A stretch of DNA of 64,000 bases from Apoderus coryli (GCA_911728435.2 OU452199.1:15138860-15202859), one strand, 5' to 3'; shown: positions 46,987 through 58,505, counted from the first letter of the stretch. The notes: generated by a model from the letters alone, not told the origin. Program-made: numbers and translations.

Positions 46987-49900
46987 TTATTGAGAATTAA
47001 TAGGCAACGGACAAAGTTTTACTAAAGGTCTGTTAAATAGACCATTTTTTGTTTTTACTGAAGCCACTCTCGCTACTCCATCTGAACCATAGTTTAAGTC
47101 AGATATTCGGCCAATCATCCATTTTAATGGAGACAAACAATCATCTTTTAAAATGACCATATCACCCAATTTAACAGGACAATCAGTGGTCCATTTTGAT
47201 TTTTGTTGCAGCGTATGCAAATACTCTTTATGCCATCTGGCCCAGAAATCAGCTTGAAAACGTTGTAAAAGCTGCCATCTGTCAAGACGATTAATTTTAA
47301 AATGGGTTAAATCGGGATCGGGTAAGCAACTAAGTGGCTCTAATGTGAGAAAATGACCGGGCGATAAGACCGACAAATCGGTTGGGTCAGAACTTAATGG
47401 CGAGATTGGGCGAGAGTTTAAGATACTTTCAACCTGTACTAAAACAGTGTTTAGCTCCTCATATGTGAGAATCTGAGATCCGATAACACGATAAAGATGG
47501 GTTTTAGCAGCTTTTATTCCGCTTTCCCAAATGCCACCAAAATGGGGGGCACTTGGAGGGTTAAAATGCCAATCAATGGATTCTTGCATGGCAACGTCTT
47601 TCATTATATCTGAAATGTATTTATTTGCACCCACAAAGTTGGTGCCACAATCGCTATATAAATGCGATACACGACCACGACGACCAATGAATCGTCGCAA
47701 TGCTGCCAAGAAAGCTTCCGTGCTTAGATCTGATGCAAGTTCTATGTGAATTGCTTTAGTAGCAAAACACACAAAGAGACAAATATATGCTTTATGAGTT
47801 TTAGCACCTCTGTGCTTGCCTAGAGTAATATGGAAAGGGCCCCCGTAATCAACTCCAGAATGGGAGAAAGCTTTCAGTTGTGAAACGCGGGAGAAGGGTA
47901 AGTTTCCCATAGGGGGTTGAAAATGGGATGGTTTTAACCGCCAACATTTTAAACATTTTGAGACAACGTTTTTTATTGCCCGTTTTGGAGCTAAAATCCC
48001 AAAATTCTGTGATAACAGATATTGTAACGTTTGTATACCGGGGTGAGAATATTTCTTATGATATTCCTCAATGATTAAATCTGTAAGCCGACAAACTCGA
48101 GGTAGTAAATAGGGATACTTTTGGTCATATTCCAAATCAGAATTTTTCAAACGACCACCGACCCTGACTAATCCGTGTGTATCGAGAAATACGCTTAATT
48201 TCCGAAGCGGCTTGGAGATCACTCTACCTCGTTTTAATTTATAAAGATCGTCTGCAAATGCAGTTTCTTGAGCTCTCTGTACTAATGCCTGTAATGCCGA
48301 TTGCTTTTCTGAATTTGTCAAGGGTCCAGTAGTTGCATTTCGAGATTTCAGATTATCTAAAAATCGTAAAACATAAGCTACTATTCGTTGTATTTTATTT
48401 AGTGATGAAAATCTTTCTAAAAGATTATCCAACGCGTCAAAATTTGAGAATACCGCGAGTGTAATATTTCTGTGTTCGTTATCGATAAGAGCGCTATTTT
48501 CATTTGTAATATCAGGCTGTTCGGGCCAAGTTTCACTTTGATTGAGAAAATTAGGACCTTTCCACCATAAGGGATGGTTGATTAATTCGGACGGAAGTAG
48601 TCCTCTAGTTGCACAATCTGCAGGGTTTTGTGTCGAAGAGATATGATGCCAAATATTAGGGGGAGCATTTTCTTGGATATGAGAAACGCGGTTACTAACG
48701 AACGATTTCCACCGATGTGGTGAGGATTTTATCCAAGCTAGAGCAACAGTAGAGTCAGACCAGGCATAAAATTTGGTGAAACGAATTTTTCCAGCAAAAG
48801 TACTTAAAACAAATTTAAATAGGTCTGACAATAGCACAGCGGCGCAGAGTTCTAATCGTGGTAGCGAAACACGTTTAAGTGGAGCAACTTTCGATTTAGC
48901 GCAAACAAAAAACGTTTTATAAATATTTGAGGCAGTAAAAACACGAAAATATACAACGGAAGCGTAAGCCCTTTCGGAGGCGTCACAAAACGCGTGAATT
49001 TCACACGAGAAATAATTGTTCTCAATCAAACGGCGCGGTAAGTTAAATTTTTCAAAAAGAGGTAATTCTTGTTTAAATTGCTTCCAATGATTTTCCACAA
49101 TAGGAGGGGTAGGGTCATCCCAATCCAGACCAAGCGTCCAGATATGTTGCATTAGCAATTTAGCTACTACAGAAAGCGGTGCGAGAAATCCTAACGGGTC
49201 ATAAATTCTTGCTAATTCTGAGAGAATTGTGCGTTTGGTACAGGGACGGTTAAAGGGTTGGACTGTATATGAAAATGAATCGATCAAAGGGTGCCATTGA
49301 AGGCCTAAGATTTTGACAACATTGTCCTTTTCCAAATCAAACGAAAGTGTTTTAGCCCAAAGATTGTCCTCAGACAAATTTGCCAAAATTTGTGGATCAT
49401 TACTTGACCATTTATGAAGAGAAAATCCTGCACCCTTTAGAAGTTCAATAAGCTCTTTTCGCAGCGCAAGCGCACCATCGACAGAGTCACTACCTGTCAC
49501 TATATCATCAATATAGACGTCTGTATCTAATGCCCTGCACGCCGCAGGAAAGTGCAATTTCTCGTCTGCACTAAGTTGTTTCAACGTTCTTAATGCCAGA
49601 AAAGGTGCAGAACTAATACCAAAACTAACAGTGTTTAATTTAAATTCTTGAATTTGGTCATTGGGCGAAAATCTCCACAATATCTTTTGATAATTACGAT
49701 GCTCTGGAGACACCAAAATCTGCCTATACATTTGCTTTATATCGGCTGTAAAGGCATATGCATGAAACCGAAAATTAAGAAGAACAGAAGTGATGTCGTT
49801 TTGGAGTTTTTCACCGACATATAATGAATCGTTCAAAGAAGGATAACCAGGAACTTTCGCTGACGCATCGAAAACAACTCTAAGTTTGGTAGTTATACTC

Positions 49901-52182
49901 TCAGGTTTCAGAACACAATGATGCGGAATGAAGTACGAATTTTCTGAGGTGTCGATTGTGCATAATTCCATATGTCCACTGTCCAGGTAATCCTTCATGA
50001 AGGTACAATAACTACTATAAAGATTAGAATCTATAATCAAACGGCGCTCCAACGATAAAAACCGACGGAGTGCCAATGACCTAGTGTCGCCAAAGTTTGG
50101 AATAGGTTCCCGAAAGGGAAGTGCAACCGTGTAACGACCTGTTTCGTCACGAAAAGAATTTTGAGAATAATGTTGCTCACAAGCGGCATCATCAGGGGCG
50201 ACACATTTAACAGCGGGGACATTTTCAAGTTCCCAAAAACTTTTGAGCGTGTTGTCCAAGTTACTGAGATCTGACGAACAAAAAAATGTATTTATTTGGG
50301 AGGGTAGATGTGTCGAAAGTTTTCCTATCAAAATCCAACCAAAAATTGTATTCAAAGCGTAGGGTTGTGAAGAATCACCACAAATTTTTCCATTAAGTAA
50401 GATTTGGGGAAATAGCTCGGCACCAATTAATACATCTATAGAGCTTGGAACTTCAAAACTAGGATCTGCTAGATTTAAGTTTGAAATGTGAGACCAAGAC
50501 CTACTATCAAGTTTCTGAGGAGGCAAATATGTGCAAATTTTTGATAATACAAAGGCGTCAAAGGCGAACCGAGGATATTGCTTATTTACTGGGCGTATTG
50601 TACATGTAACACCCCCTAGCGAAGTAGAGGATCTCATTTCACCCACACCATTAACAGCAATATTAGTAGGAGAAATGACCAATCCTAATCTATGAGCGCA
50701 TTTCTGTGTTATAAAACTAACTTCAGAACCACTATCTATTATAATGCGACACTTTTCATAAGTGCCTCGAGAATTAACAATTTCCACAATTGCTGTTGAG
50801 AGCAAAACCGATGAACATCTATTGTTACCAGTAGGCGAGATATGTGGAGTTGCGTGAAGCGTTGTAACCGTATGACCTTGACTAGTTGAAGGTATGTTTT
50901 CAACTGGGGTACTATTTTGCGGTGAAGGTCTATTTACGTTAGAAGTGATATGATCATCAAAATGTAGCAAAGTGTGATGCCTCTGTTTGCAAACCTTGCA
51001 ACTATCTTTCGATTTACAATTCTTGCATGAATGTCTTGAACCAAAGCAATTTATACACAAATTTCGCTGCTTAATAAAGCTAAAACGATCGCGGGTAGAT
51101 TTTTTATGAAAATCAGGGCATTCATATATTCTATGTGAGTTTGAGCAAAAGGGACAAAGTGGTACCGATTGAGTATTTGCAAAAAATGAAGAGGACGAGT
51201 GACGTTGTTTATCGATAGTAAATTTAGAGAAGTTGGGTTTACCATTTGGCTTTCTAGATAGGCTATGCGATTGCGAAGCTTCAACACTATCTAATGCATT
51301 ACAGCGACGAGTAATAAATTTCACAAGTGTTTCAAAAGACGGTATATAATCTTTATCATTAGTTGAAATTTCAAATTCAAATTTGGAAATAGTATCATCA
51401 TCTAATCGATTAAGTATCATATGGTAAAGTAAAAAATCCCATTCCCCAATAGGAAAATCTAAACAGTCAAAAGCGGCAATATTTTCTTCAAAAATTTCGA
51501 CCAACGTACGTAAATCATCCGCGCTTGGATTTGGTTTTAATTTAGAACAACTATCTAAATTTTTATAATACGAATTTGCAATCATACGTTTATTCTGATA
51601 ATTTTTAGTTAAAGAAGCATAAGCTTGAGCATAATTTTCATCGGTTAAAGCTTTTCTACTAACAAGCTTCAACGCAGAACCAGTTAATGAATTTCTTAAA
51701 TGAGTAAACTTCTCGATATTAGAAAGAGTTGGATTGTTATGTACCAAAGAATCGAAAATATCAATAAAAGTTTTATAATCGGTATAGAGACCCGAAAATT
51801 TAGGAATATCGACTTGTGGCAATTTAATATGTCGAAGATTTGATTCCCCTGCAGGCTCCGGCGGCAAAACAACAGTCTGTTTAACAAAAAGTCTGTCATA
51901 AATCGACTCGATTTCTGCACAATCAATCACAAATTGATTTCTAATATTTTTATGCAACTCTAAATCAGGATTTTCAGTAGTGGCCAATAACGCTATCAAT
52001 GAGGAATTATTTTTAACAAAATCGTCATGAATTACAGCAACTCGTTTGTAAAGAACTTTAAAAATTGATCGTGCAGCCTCATCTTCAACCGCAGTAAAAG
52101 CTCTAGTTTTAATTTCAGCAAGTTCATAAACGTCGGCATCACGTAATGCTAGATGTTGTTTGATTTTATTTGTGTTCGACAT
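46987..52182 (-). CDS. BEL/Pao gag-pol polyprotein
   Basis: A 1731-residue uninterrupted polyprotein that supplies capsid-like, protease, reverse transcriptase, RNase H and integrase functions for cytoplasmic reverse transcription and nuclear integration. Domain order by residue: gag-like DUF1759 region about 115-300; cysteine/histidine knuckles about 343-407 (CPFC, CINC, CKNC, CKVC). Aspartic protease follows with DSG at 483-485. Reverse transcriptase is about 765-900, with D814 in FTADIKQMY and YIDD at 890-893. RNase H-like acidic residues are at about D1067, E1111, D1143 and D1189. The integrase zinc site is H1375, H1380, C1410, C1413, and the integrase core D1445, D1511, E1553. A C-terminal DUF5641-type region spans about 1630-1725. 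All key residues I looked for are present. The start ATG at 52182 lies about 320 nt from the primer site, a usual leader length. Frames on the opposite strand are shadows. Confidence 0.96.
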   Translation of the reverse strand: MSNTNKIKQHLALRDADVYELAEIKTRAFTAVEDEAARSIFKVLYKRVAVIHDDFVKNNSSLIALLATTENPDLELHKNIRNQFVIDCAEIESIYDRLFVKQTVVLPPEPAGESNLRHIKLPQVDIPKFSGLYTDYKTFIDIFDSLVHNNPTLSNIEKFTHLRNSLTGSALKLVSRKALTDENYAQAYASLTKNYQNKRMIANSYYKNLDSCSKLKPNPSADDLRTLVEIFEENIAAFDCLDFPIGEWDFLLYHMILNRLDDDTISKFEFEISTNDKDYIPSFETLVKFITRRCNALDSVEASQSHSLSRKPNGKPNFSKFTIDKQRHSSSSFFANTQSVPLCPFCSNSHRIYECPDFHKKSTRDRFSFIKQRNLCINCFGSRHSCKNCKSKDSCKVCKQRHHTLLHFDDHITSNVNRPSPQNSTPVENIPSTSQGHTVTTLHATPHISPTGNNRCSSVLLSTAIVEIVNSRGTYEKCRIIIDSGSEVSFITQKCAHRLGLVISPTNIAVNGVGEMRSSTSLGGVTCTIRPVNKQYPRFAFDAFVLSKICTYLPPQKLDSRSWSHISNLNLADPSFEVPSSIDVLIGAELFPQILLNGKICGDSSQPYALNTIFGWILIGKLSTHLPSQINTFFCSSDLSNLDNTLKSFWELENVPAVKCVAPDDAACEQHYSQNSFRDETGRYTVALPFREPIPNFGDTRSLALRRFLSLERRLIIDSNLYSSYCTFMKDYLDSGHMELCTIDTSENSYFIPHHCVLKPESITTKLRVVFDASAKVPGYPSLNDSLYVGEKLQNDITSVLLNFRFHAYAFTADIKQMYRQILVSPEHRNYQKILWRFSPNDQIQEFKLNTVSFGISSAPFLALRTLKQLSADEKLHFPAACRALDTDVYIDDIVTGSDSVDGALALRKELIELLKGAGFSLHKWSSNDPQILANLSEDNLWAKTLSFDLEKDNVVKILGLQWHPLIDSFSYTVQPFNRPCTKRTILSELARIYDPLGFLAPLSVVAKLLMQHIWTLGLDWDDPTPPIVENHWKQFKQELPLFEKFNLPRRLIENNYFSCEIHAFCDASERAYASVVYFRVFTASNIYKTFFVCAKSKVAPLKRVSLPRLELCAAVLLSDLFKFVLSTFAGKIRFTKFYAWSDSTVALAWIKSSPHRWKSFVSNRVSHIQENAPPNIWHHISSTQNPADCATRGLLPSELINHPLWWKGPNFLNQSETWPEQPDITNENSALIDNEHRNITLAVFSNFDALDNLLERFSSLNKIQRIVAYVLRFLDNLKSRNATTGPLTNSEKQSALQALVQRAQETAFADDLYKLKRGRVISKPLRKLSVFLDTHGLVRVGGRLKNSDLEYDQKYPYLLPRVCRLTDLIIEEYHKKYSHPGIQTLQYLLSQNFGILAPKRAIKNVVSKCLKCWRLKPSHFQPPMGNLPFSRVSQLKAFSHSGVDYGGPFHITLGKHRGAKTHKAYICLFVCFATKAIHIELASDLSTEAFLAALRRFIGRRGRVSHLYSDCGTNFVGANKYISDIMKDVAMQESIDWHFNPPSAPHFGGIWESGIKAAKTHLYRVIGSQILTYEELNTVLVQVESILNSRPISPLSSDPTDLSVLSPGHFLTLEPLSCLPDPDLTHFKINRLDRWQLLQRFQADFWARWHKEYLHTLQQKSKWTTDCPVKLGDMVILKDDCLSPLKWMIGRISDLNYGSDGVARVASVKTKNGLFNRPLVKLCPLPINSQ

Positions 52183-52500
52183 GTCAATAATTAACTGAAA
52201 ACGAAAATCGAAATACTAAGTATTTTAAACACGGTAACAGAATACTGTATTAAAAAAAATATTCAAAACAAAAACGAAATATAAAGTGCGAGAGTTCAGT
52301 TCTAAACCAATTCAACGAAACAAAACAAAAAAAAACTGTAAAACTTTGTTCGGACTTGCGATAAACAGAGACCTTGAAAATATATTTTAAATTTAAACTA
52401 TATGCGCGAAATATGAAATTTAATATTTTAATAAATTACTATTTGAATTCAAAAAAACAACAAAATTTAGCGTATTTTATGCAACAAATGAGCTATATAA

Positions 52501-52517
52501 TCCGGCTCGAAGGACCA
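52501..52517 (-). other. Primer binding site, tRNA-Tyr type
   Basis: The plus strand reads TCCGGCTCGAAGGACCA, the 3' end expected of eukaryotic tRNA-Tyr including CCA. The element's RNA therefore carries its complement. It starts five bases from the 5' LTR (52523). The tRNA assignment is from memory of the tRNA-Tyr acceptor and T-arm sequence. It is not a tRNA gene. Confidence 0.75.
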
Positions 52518-52522
52518 AAAAA

Positions 52523-53036
52523 TGTTTGAGTAAAAGCGAAATGAACAAGTTAGTGAAACCTTGGCAGCAATATCAAAATAATGGCCTCTTACCTTCTTGT
52601 CTTCAGCAGGGTAGATGATAAGAGCCGGCTCTGCTTATCCAATTCAACAGCAACCACCAAGATGTCACAAGCGGTCAGTCAATAACAATACCAAATTGCA
52701 CAATCACAACAACACTTAGCATGTATCAAATTATTGTTCTTAAAGGGAGCGAAAATGTTAACTTCTGCTACTACCACTCATATTCATCTACAAGAGGCCG
52801 AACGAAAACATACCACTGCCAAGTATACAAAGCAAAAAAAAACAACAACAGATAAATATTTCTCATTTAAACATTAACTATGCGTGTGTAGGTAAATTTG
52901 CACTAATATACGCTAAATTGCAAATACGAGGGGAATTCGAGAAATGCGTAAGTTAGCTACCAACAATTATAATAAAAATATTAAGAATTACAATCATATG
53001 TTAGAAAATATATGTACATTGGTACGTCACGGAACA
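52523..53036 (-). repeat. 5' LTR of BEL/Pao element
   Basis: 514 bp, identical to the 3' LTR at 46418-46931. It should hold the promoter and polyadenylation signals. I could not assign a TATA box with confidence. Confidence 0.95.
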
Positions 53037-53041
53037 ATTAT
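53037..53041. repeat. Target-site duplication ATTAT (right)
   Basis: Identical to 46413-46417. Confidence 0.9.
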
Positions 53042-54640
53042 AAATGTTTGTTTTTTTAATGAAATCATGCAGCTTCCATAGAAATACAACCTCATGTTTA
53101 ACAATTACACGATTTAACAAATTCATCCTTGTGCATAAGAAACTTGGATTTATAAAAAAAAAGTTAACAATTCCTATAGAATTAATGTTCCCATCGGCTA
53201 TCTTGCCGATGAAAACCGAATTTAACGTAATATTTTTAAGTTGAACAATAGACAAAAGACAAAAAAAAAAATAACATTAACTTCGTGGCTACTGCTCATG
53301 AAGGTCATCTTAGAGATCGCGAGATATGAAAAGTGCATAAATGCATTTATTATGAAATTAAAATTATGCAATGCGTTAGTCATCACATCAATATTATTAT
53401 TATTATTATATTAGTACCATTGTTACCTTTATATGTGCTTAAAAATATTATTGTTGTGGTTATTTAGCATCCTCTATTTGCTCAGAATTTCTAGTTATTT
53501 AAAAAATAGTCGATTTTAAAAGTGCATAATTTGGAAGTCTTCGAGAGCATCGTTTGATCTAAATAAATATTTTTTTCTGCGACTATATTTTAATAATTGA
53601 CCAATATATTATAACTGGTGGTACTGCAATGAGATTCATTATAATTTAAATTTTTACATCCATTAGAAATACCGGATTTGAGCTAATTCTCATGTGTACC
53701 TGATATGTTTGTGAGAATAATAATAGTAAATTATTCAATAAGTGCATATTATAATGATGTTTATCTCGCTTTTGGCTCGTGACATAAATCTATTGATTGC
53801 TTACTTAAATCTGAATCAAAATCCATTTTTCTTCATAGTATCTATTAATTAAATTAAAAGATACTGAAACTCACTATACCGCTTTTTTATTGTTCGTAAA
53901 AATATATAGAAATTAACGAAGTACATTTTAATTTTTTTGATGTGAGACCAATTTGTCCCCCCTATCAAAATTGCTGGTATTATTGCGCTTTGTTTTCTTT
54001 TTTAATTTATACATAATGTTTTCGATAGCGGGAACAGATTGATTTCATATCGAAAGAATCTAAATTTACTTTCTCGTAAAAGGTATACAATATCATTACT
54101 CAGGTTGGGAGCTTAGTAAGTTAAAAATTTAACGCACATATTTCAGTTATGTATAAGTTTATCGAGCAATTTTGATATATATATTTTTTATCAAAATTTG
54201 TAAAATTGTAAAAGCTAATAAATATTATCAGCAAAGTTAAATAATACATTAGGCTATGCAAGATAAATACGAGTATTACATTTGCACATATAGGTTTAGG
54301 GCCATATTAATAACCGAGCAATTGTTCTATTTTTTTAATTGTCTGTTTAGTTTTTAAAGTAAATTTTCATTATTAAATGTTTTTCTCAAAAATAAGATTC
54401 TGTTAAACAGAAAATGTAGTAGTTATAAAGTATAGTTCTGTTTTTATATGAACACATTGCCATGGTTCTTTTAATTTACTTATAATTGTTATGAAACACA
54501 GACTTGTTACTTTCTAAATCCCCCTATATTATGATAACTAATATAGAAATTATATTTATTCAGTGAGCATATTTAGTATTTAAGGTTTAATCGAACTTGA
54601 CTACTCTATTTTGACTAGTATAATAAAGCACCTCTTTTAC
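53042..54640. other. No gene; one dispersed repeat copy
   Basis: AT-rich sequence with short frames. It includes an (ATT)n run near 53392-53410 and dispersed family A copy 3. Confidence 0.45.
53983..54070 (+). repeat. Dispersed repeat family A, copy 3
   Basis: The most diverged copy. It shares 'ATTTATACATAA(T/C)', 'TTTTCGATAGCGGGAA' and 'CATATCGAAAGAATCTAAAT' with the copies at 12314 and 21648. Confidence 0.5.
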
Positions 54641-54647
54641 GATAAAT

Positions 54648-54926
54648 ATGCCCCACGTTCAGTGCAGGACAAAAGAAATGGTAGACCGCCGCCCCGTGTT
54701 GCGGCTAGCCGCCCGCCGAGAAAACGACACGAAATGGCCTTATTACAGCCATTATTCCCAGTCCCCTTCTGATGTGCGCCAAGTTAACCATCCTTATTCA
54801 ATCAGGAGGGGCATTGTGCCCGTGCGCCGCTCCCTTTTGCTCTTCTTGATTATTTTGACATTGTCTAGGCCAAGCGTGGAGTTTTTGTTTTGTGATTATT
54901 TAAAAGAGATTAAATTAAGTGTATGA
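54648..54926 (+). other. GC-rich island with 92-codon frame, function unknown
   Basis: A GC-rich patch (54650-54870) in very AT-rich surroundings holds an open frame of 92 codons. One alternative frame gives basic, proline- and arginine-rich residues (RPPPRVAASRPPRKRHEM), which could be the start of a retroelement ORF1 or a host exon. A LINE reverse-transcriptase relic of unknown relation follows about 400 bp downstream on the same strand. I do not recognise a family and do not claim it is expressed. Confidence 0.3.
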
Positions 54927-55320
54927 AATGCACTTGAGCATACGCTTATCTTGATTTTATTATTGTAAAGATTCACATAGAATATGGCAAACGTTTTAAT
55001 ATTTGCGTTTTGTATTTTGATTATCTGAATTGTTTTCAATAGAAGTTCCGCGTTTCTCTCTTATATCTTGCTTTCTTGTTGTCAGTGGGAAAATATCAGT
55101 TTTCTCAAGTTACTTGCATTTAATATTCTTTGTGACCAATGCAGTTATGTTTAGAAAATAAATTCGTATGAAAAATTGAATTCATTTGTCCAAAATTAGA
55201 GATTAAAACAATCAGCGATACAAGACCTTTTCTTGATTTATGAATACGTACAATGATTGTAAATTGGAGCATAAATGAAATTTTTAATGTCGTAAGACAC
55301 TGAATATAATTTACTTAGCA

Positions 55321-55890
55321 CATAACCCGAGGGCATTTTGGAAATTTGTAAATAGTAAACGCAAAGTGAGTAACGTGTTTCCTGCGGAAATGTTTTGGAA
55401 TGACGAAAGAGTAGTTTTCGGCCCTAAATTGGCAAATCTTTTTGCTGAGTATTTCGCATCTGTTTATTCCGATCGTGTCTTTAGCAAGGCAGATCTGCCG
55501 TCCTGTTCTCCTCTAAATAGCATTTCAAATTATGTGATATCGATTTCAGATGTATACACTGGTTTAGCTGCACGGATTGTAAGATAGCTGTCCCAGAGAA
55601 ACTTCCACCAATTTTTACTTCGAAATTTTGCTTTTATCTTGGCTAGACCGCTTCATCTGATTTTTTGCAAATCATTTAGTACTGGGTCTTCCCGGATTAT
55701 TGGCAATCTAGCTTCATAACACCAATTTTTAAAAAGGAAGATAAATCTGATGTTTCAAAATACTGGCCGGTTTCTATCCTTAGCGCTATATACCCGCTAT
55801 TATTTATATTTATTTATTGTTAGTGTTATTGTTATTACTATCAAATTGGAAATTGGACATCCGTCCGTAAATAAAGAAATACGAGTATAT
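55321..55890 (+). pseudogene. LINE reverse transcriptase fragment
   Basis: The plus strand reads HNPRAFWKFVNSKRKVSN, FAEYFASVYS and later VPEKLPPIF in one frame. After a frameshift it reads WQSSFITPIFKKEDKSDVSK followed by YWPVSIL. This is the linker after the endonuclease plus the first reverse-transcriptase blocks of Jockey/CR1-type elements (TPIFK.GD..D..NYRPISLL). It then jumps to 'TTGGAAATTGGACATCCGTC' and 'AAATAAAGAAATACGAG', which resembles a 3' end. So most of the reverse transcriptase, including the YADD box, has been deleted. Stops and frameshifts (near 55585 and 55690) make it dead. Confidence 0.75.
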
Positions 55891-56937
55891 GAGCAAAGCA
55901 GCCTCTTAGTTTATTAATTTTGAGTATCTAACATAATTCTCATTGAGTTTTAACTGAAATTTCACTATTATTTATGAGCAGGCTGTGAGAAACGGACAAT
56001 CTAGTGAAGCCCTAAAAATAAGCTCTTTGAAGATATATCTCAGGTTTTCAAAAGTGGACTAAATATTTCCAATGAGCATATGCTCTTATTTGCGGACACC
56101 CTGTATTTGATACACTTTCTTCATATTTAAGATACTACATTTTAACATACAATAACTGTGACTTTTGACATGCGAGAAAATCAAATAGCCTTAAGTATGC
56201 TAAATGTAACTAAACCACTACGCAGAAGATAATATTCAAACTAGAAGCACATAAATAACAACAAAACTAGACTAGCATTTCCTGCGAAACAATTTTCTGC
56301 ATGAATTAGTTTCGATTGCAATATCAAACAAATTTAATAGAGAAATAAGGACACTCGAACTGCTGTAATCTATTTGGAATACCTCAGATAATTCTAAATT
56401 AAAATATGCAATTCAAATATATTATATAATGGTGCGTATAACTTCTACAAACATTATCGGAGCTGTAAAATCAAGAGCTATAGAAATTTTGCTACCTAGC
56501 GCTTTTAGAAGGATGTCAAGATGCAAAACGTTTCAGTATGAGATGAAGATATTTAGTTTTGGAAATCCTACACGACACGAAATGGCGCGAAGGACTCCAT
56601 TATAAATAATTCAATAAACAGAGTTGTGACGGCCCAAAAATTACACATGGTACAGGTTTCAGAAGGATTTGGTAAATATTAAGCAGCATGTAGAAATGGC
56701 TGCTAACCTAGTTGATCAAACTGTCTAATAGGGCATATATGCGCGTCATGTTTGCCTGCGGCAAACTTAATTTATATTTAATAGAAAACATAACCGTGCA
56801 AAGCATGTAAGAATGTGATTGTTACTACAAAAGCTTCTAAAATCCATTCAGATGAATGAAACGTATATCATCAAAAATTTTGTTTTATTCATTAATACTT
56901 CCCCATGTCTAACCTCGTCTTAGTTAAGCTTTATCAA

Positions 56938-56957
56938 CAGTAGTAGTAGTAGTAGTA
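56938..56957. repeat. (TAG)n microsatellite
   Basis: About six TAG units. No associated feature. Confidence 0.9.
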
Positions 56958-58315
56958 AGTATTACTTACAAGTGATATTAGGTACGCATATTTTCAATGT
57001 CTATTTTTATCGTCTTTTTAAAATATATAAATGTTACCGTCCCGTTGTTCTTATAAGTATAGTTTGTCTTTTATATGTCACTTGTATAATATTCGTGATG
57101 TATTTTATTTATAGATTGTAGTATAATGAAGACGTGTCTATGTACTCCATATGATTGAGACTGAATTAGTATAAATAAAAAAAAAACAAATAACACAACA
57201 GTAAATAAAAATATTTCGACAGTATCTTAATTTTGTGTGAAAATATAATAACTGGATTTCACCACCATAATAAATGAAGTTAAATTATTAATGCATTATT
57301 TACTTTATAATTACTAATTACATTTTGTTAAGTCAGTTCAAAAATTTGTTTGCCGCAGTTGGGGTTGACCATGACATACAACCATATAAAAGAGTCGAAA
57401 TGGTAAATAAAATAGAGAATAAAAACGACCCTTGCGTGAGGTTGTGACATGTTTCCTTAAGCCACTTCAAAAGGAATTGTAACAGCAGTTGAATAGGGTA
57501 CAAACCCTTTTGTGTTAAATATAGGGTTTACAATAATAATAATAAAAAAAGGACCATATAATGTATTACGCAAAACCTCTTACGTTATGAAGTTATAGAA
57601 TAAAAGGTGAGTGTGTATAAAAATTTTGAATGACATGCAAACCAAGATAATATTACGTTTATTATAGGAGTTTTCTTAAACTTATTTTCATCTTATACAT
57701 TATAACTTATATTATCAATAAATAACCAATATTTTAGCAGCAATATCAATTTCATCCAAGGATTTATATAAATAAAATATAGTATTGGATATACTAAAAA
57801 TATTTCTACATTTTATTAACTCTGGTATAGAATTTTCACATCAGTTCACTTATCTATTCATTATTATTTAAAAACCAAATTTACATTACTCGTTGAGTTT
57901 TTAAATAGTGTCTTTGAAACGCTCATCAATCTAGAAAAACTTACACTTACACAAGGTCAAGACTCAAGACTTTATGATATTTCAACAGCTGAAAACTCTG
58001 TTACGTTCAGTTGCGATCTTAATCTGTAGTATTTTGTATGTTGTTTATAAATTATCTTTAATATATCGAATGTTATTTCCTATTTTGTGGTTTTGATTCA
58101 AAACTTTTTTGCTATAGTGATAGGAAATTTAAGAACACATAGAAAATGATGATTTATGTTAATATTGTTTACAATTTACACCTCAATGCCTTTTTTATTG
58201 TGTACATTGCTCCTTAAAATGTACCAACTATTTTCAAAATTGCCCAGTCGTCGAACATACTCTATAGAATTTGACTGCTCCGGTTATATTAGAATGTTTT
58301 AATATAGATGTCTTT

Positions 58316-58505
58316 TTTTATTTATTTATCAGATAAACACAATACAATACAGCAATAACTTAACATTAGTAAAAAAAGACAAATAAGTATGGTGCATAAT
58401 AGTAAAATCCTATTCACATCCTGAAGCAACCACAGAAGTGCATGTATGTTATCTTCCACATTTGCACAGGATGAGCTCAAAGCTCTCAATGTAAAGGCAA
58501 CCATC
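58316..58505 (-). repeat. Possible retroelement 3' end, minus strand
   Basis: On the minus strand the block ends in CTGATAAATAAATAAAAAAAG, a tail like that of non-LTR retroelements. The 60-codon frame before it (58322-58504) is too short to classify. Confidence 0.3.

Larger units (their letters stand above)
46418..53036 (-). mobile_element. Full-length BEL/Pao LTR retrotransposon
   Basis: A 6619-bp element on the minus strand: 5' LTR 52523-53036, primer binding site, single gag-pol frame 46987-52182, and 3' LTR 46418-46931. It is flanked by ATTAT duplications. Comparing the two 514-bp LTRs base by base I see no difference, so insertion was recent. Both LTRs have TG...CA ends in element orientation (TGTTCC...CAAACA). 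No envelope-like frame follows pol. The element appears structurally complete. Confidence 0.97.

Noticed and set aside
52499..52517. tRNA-like sequence
   Set aside because: It is only the 3' end of a tRNA and sits exactly at the LTR junction, so it is the primer binding site, not a tRNA gene.
56938..56957. CRISPR-like short repeat
   Set aside because: Simple trinucleotide microsatellite with no spacers.
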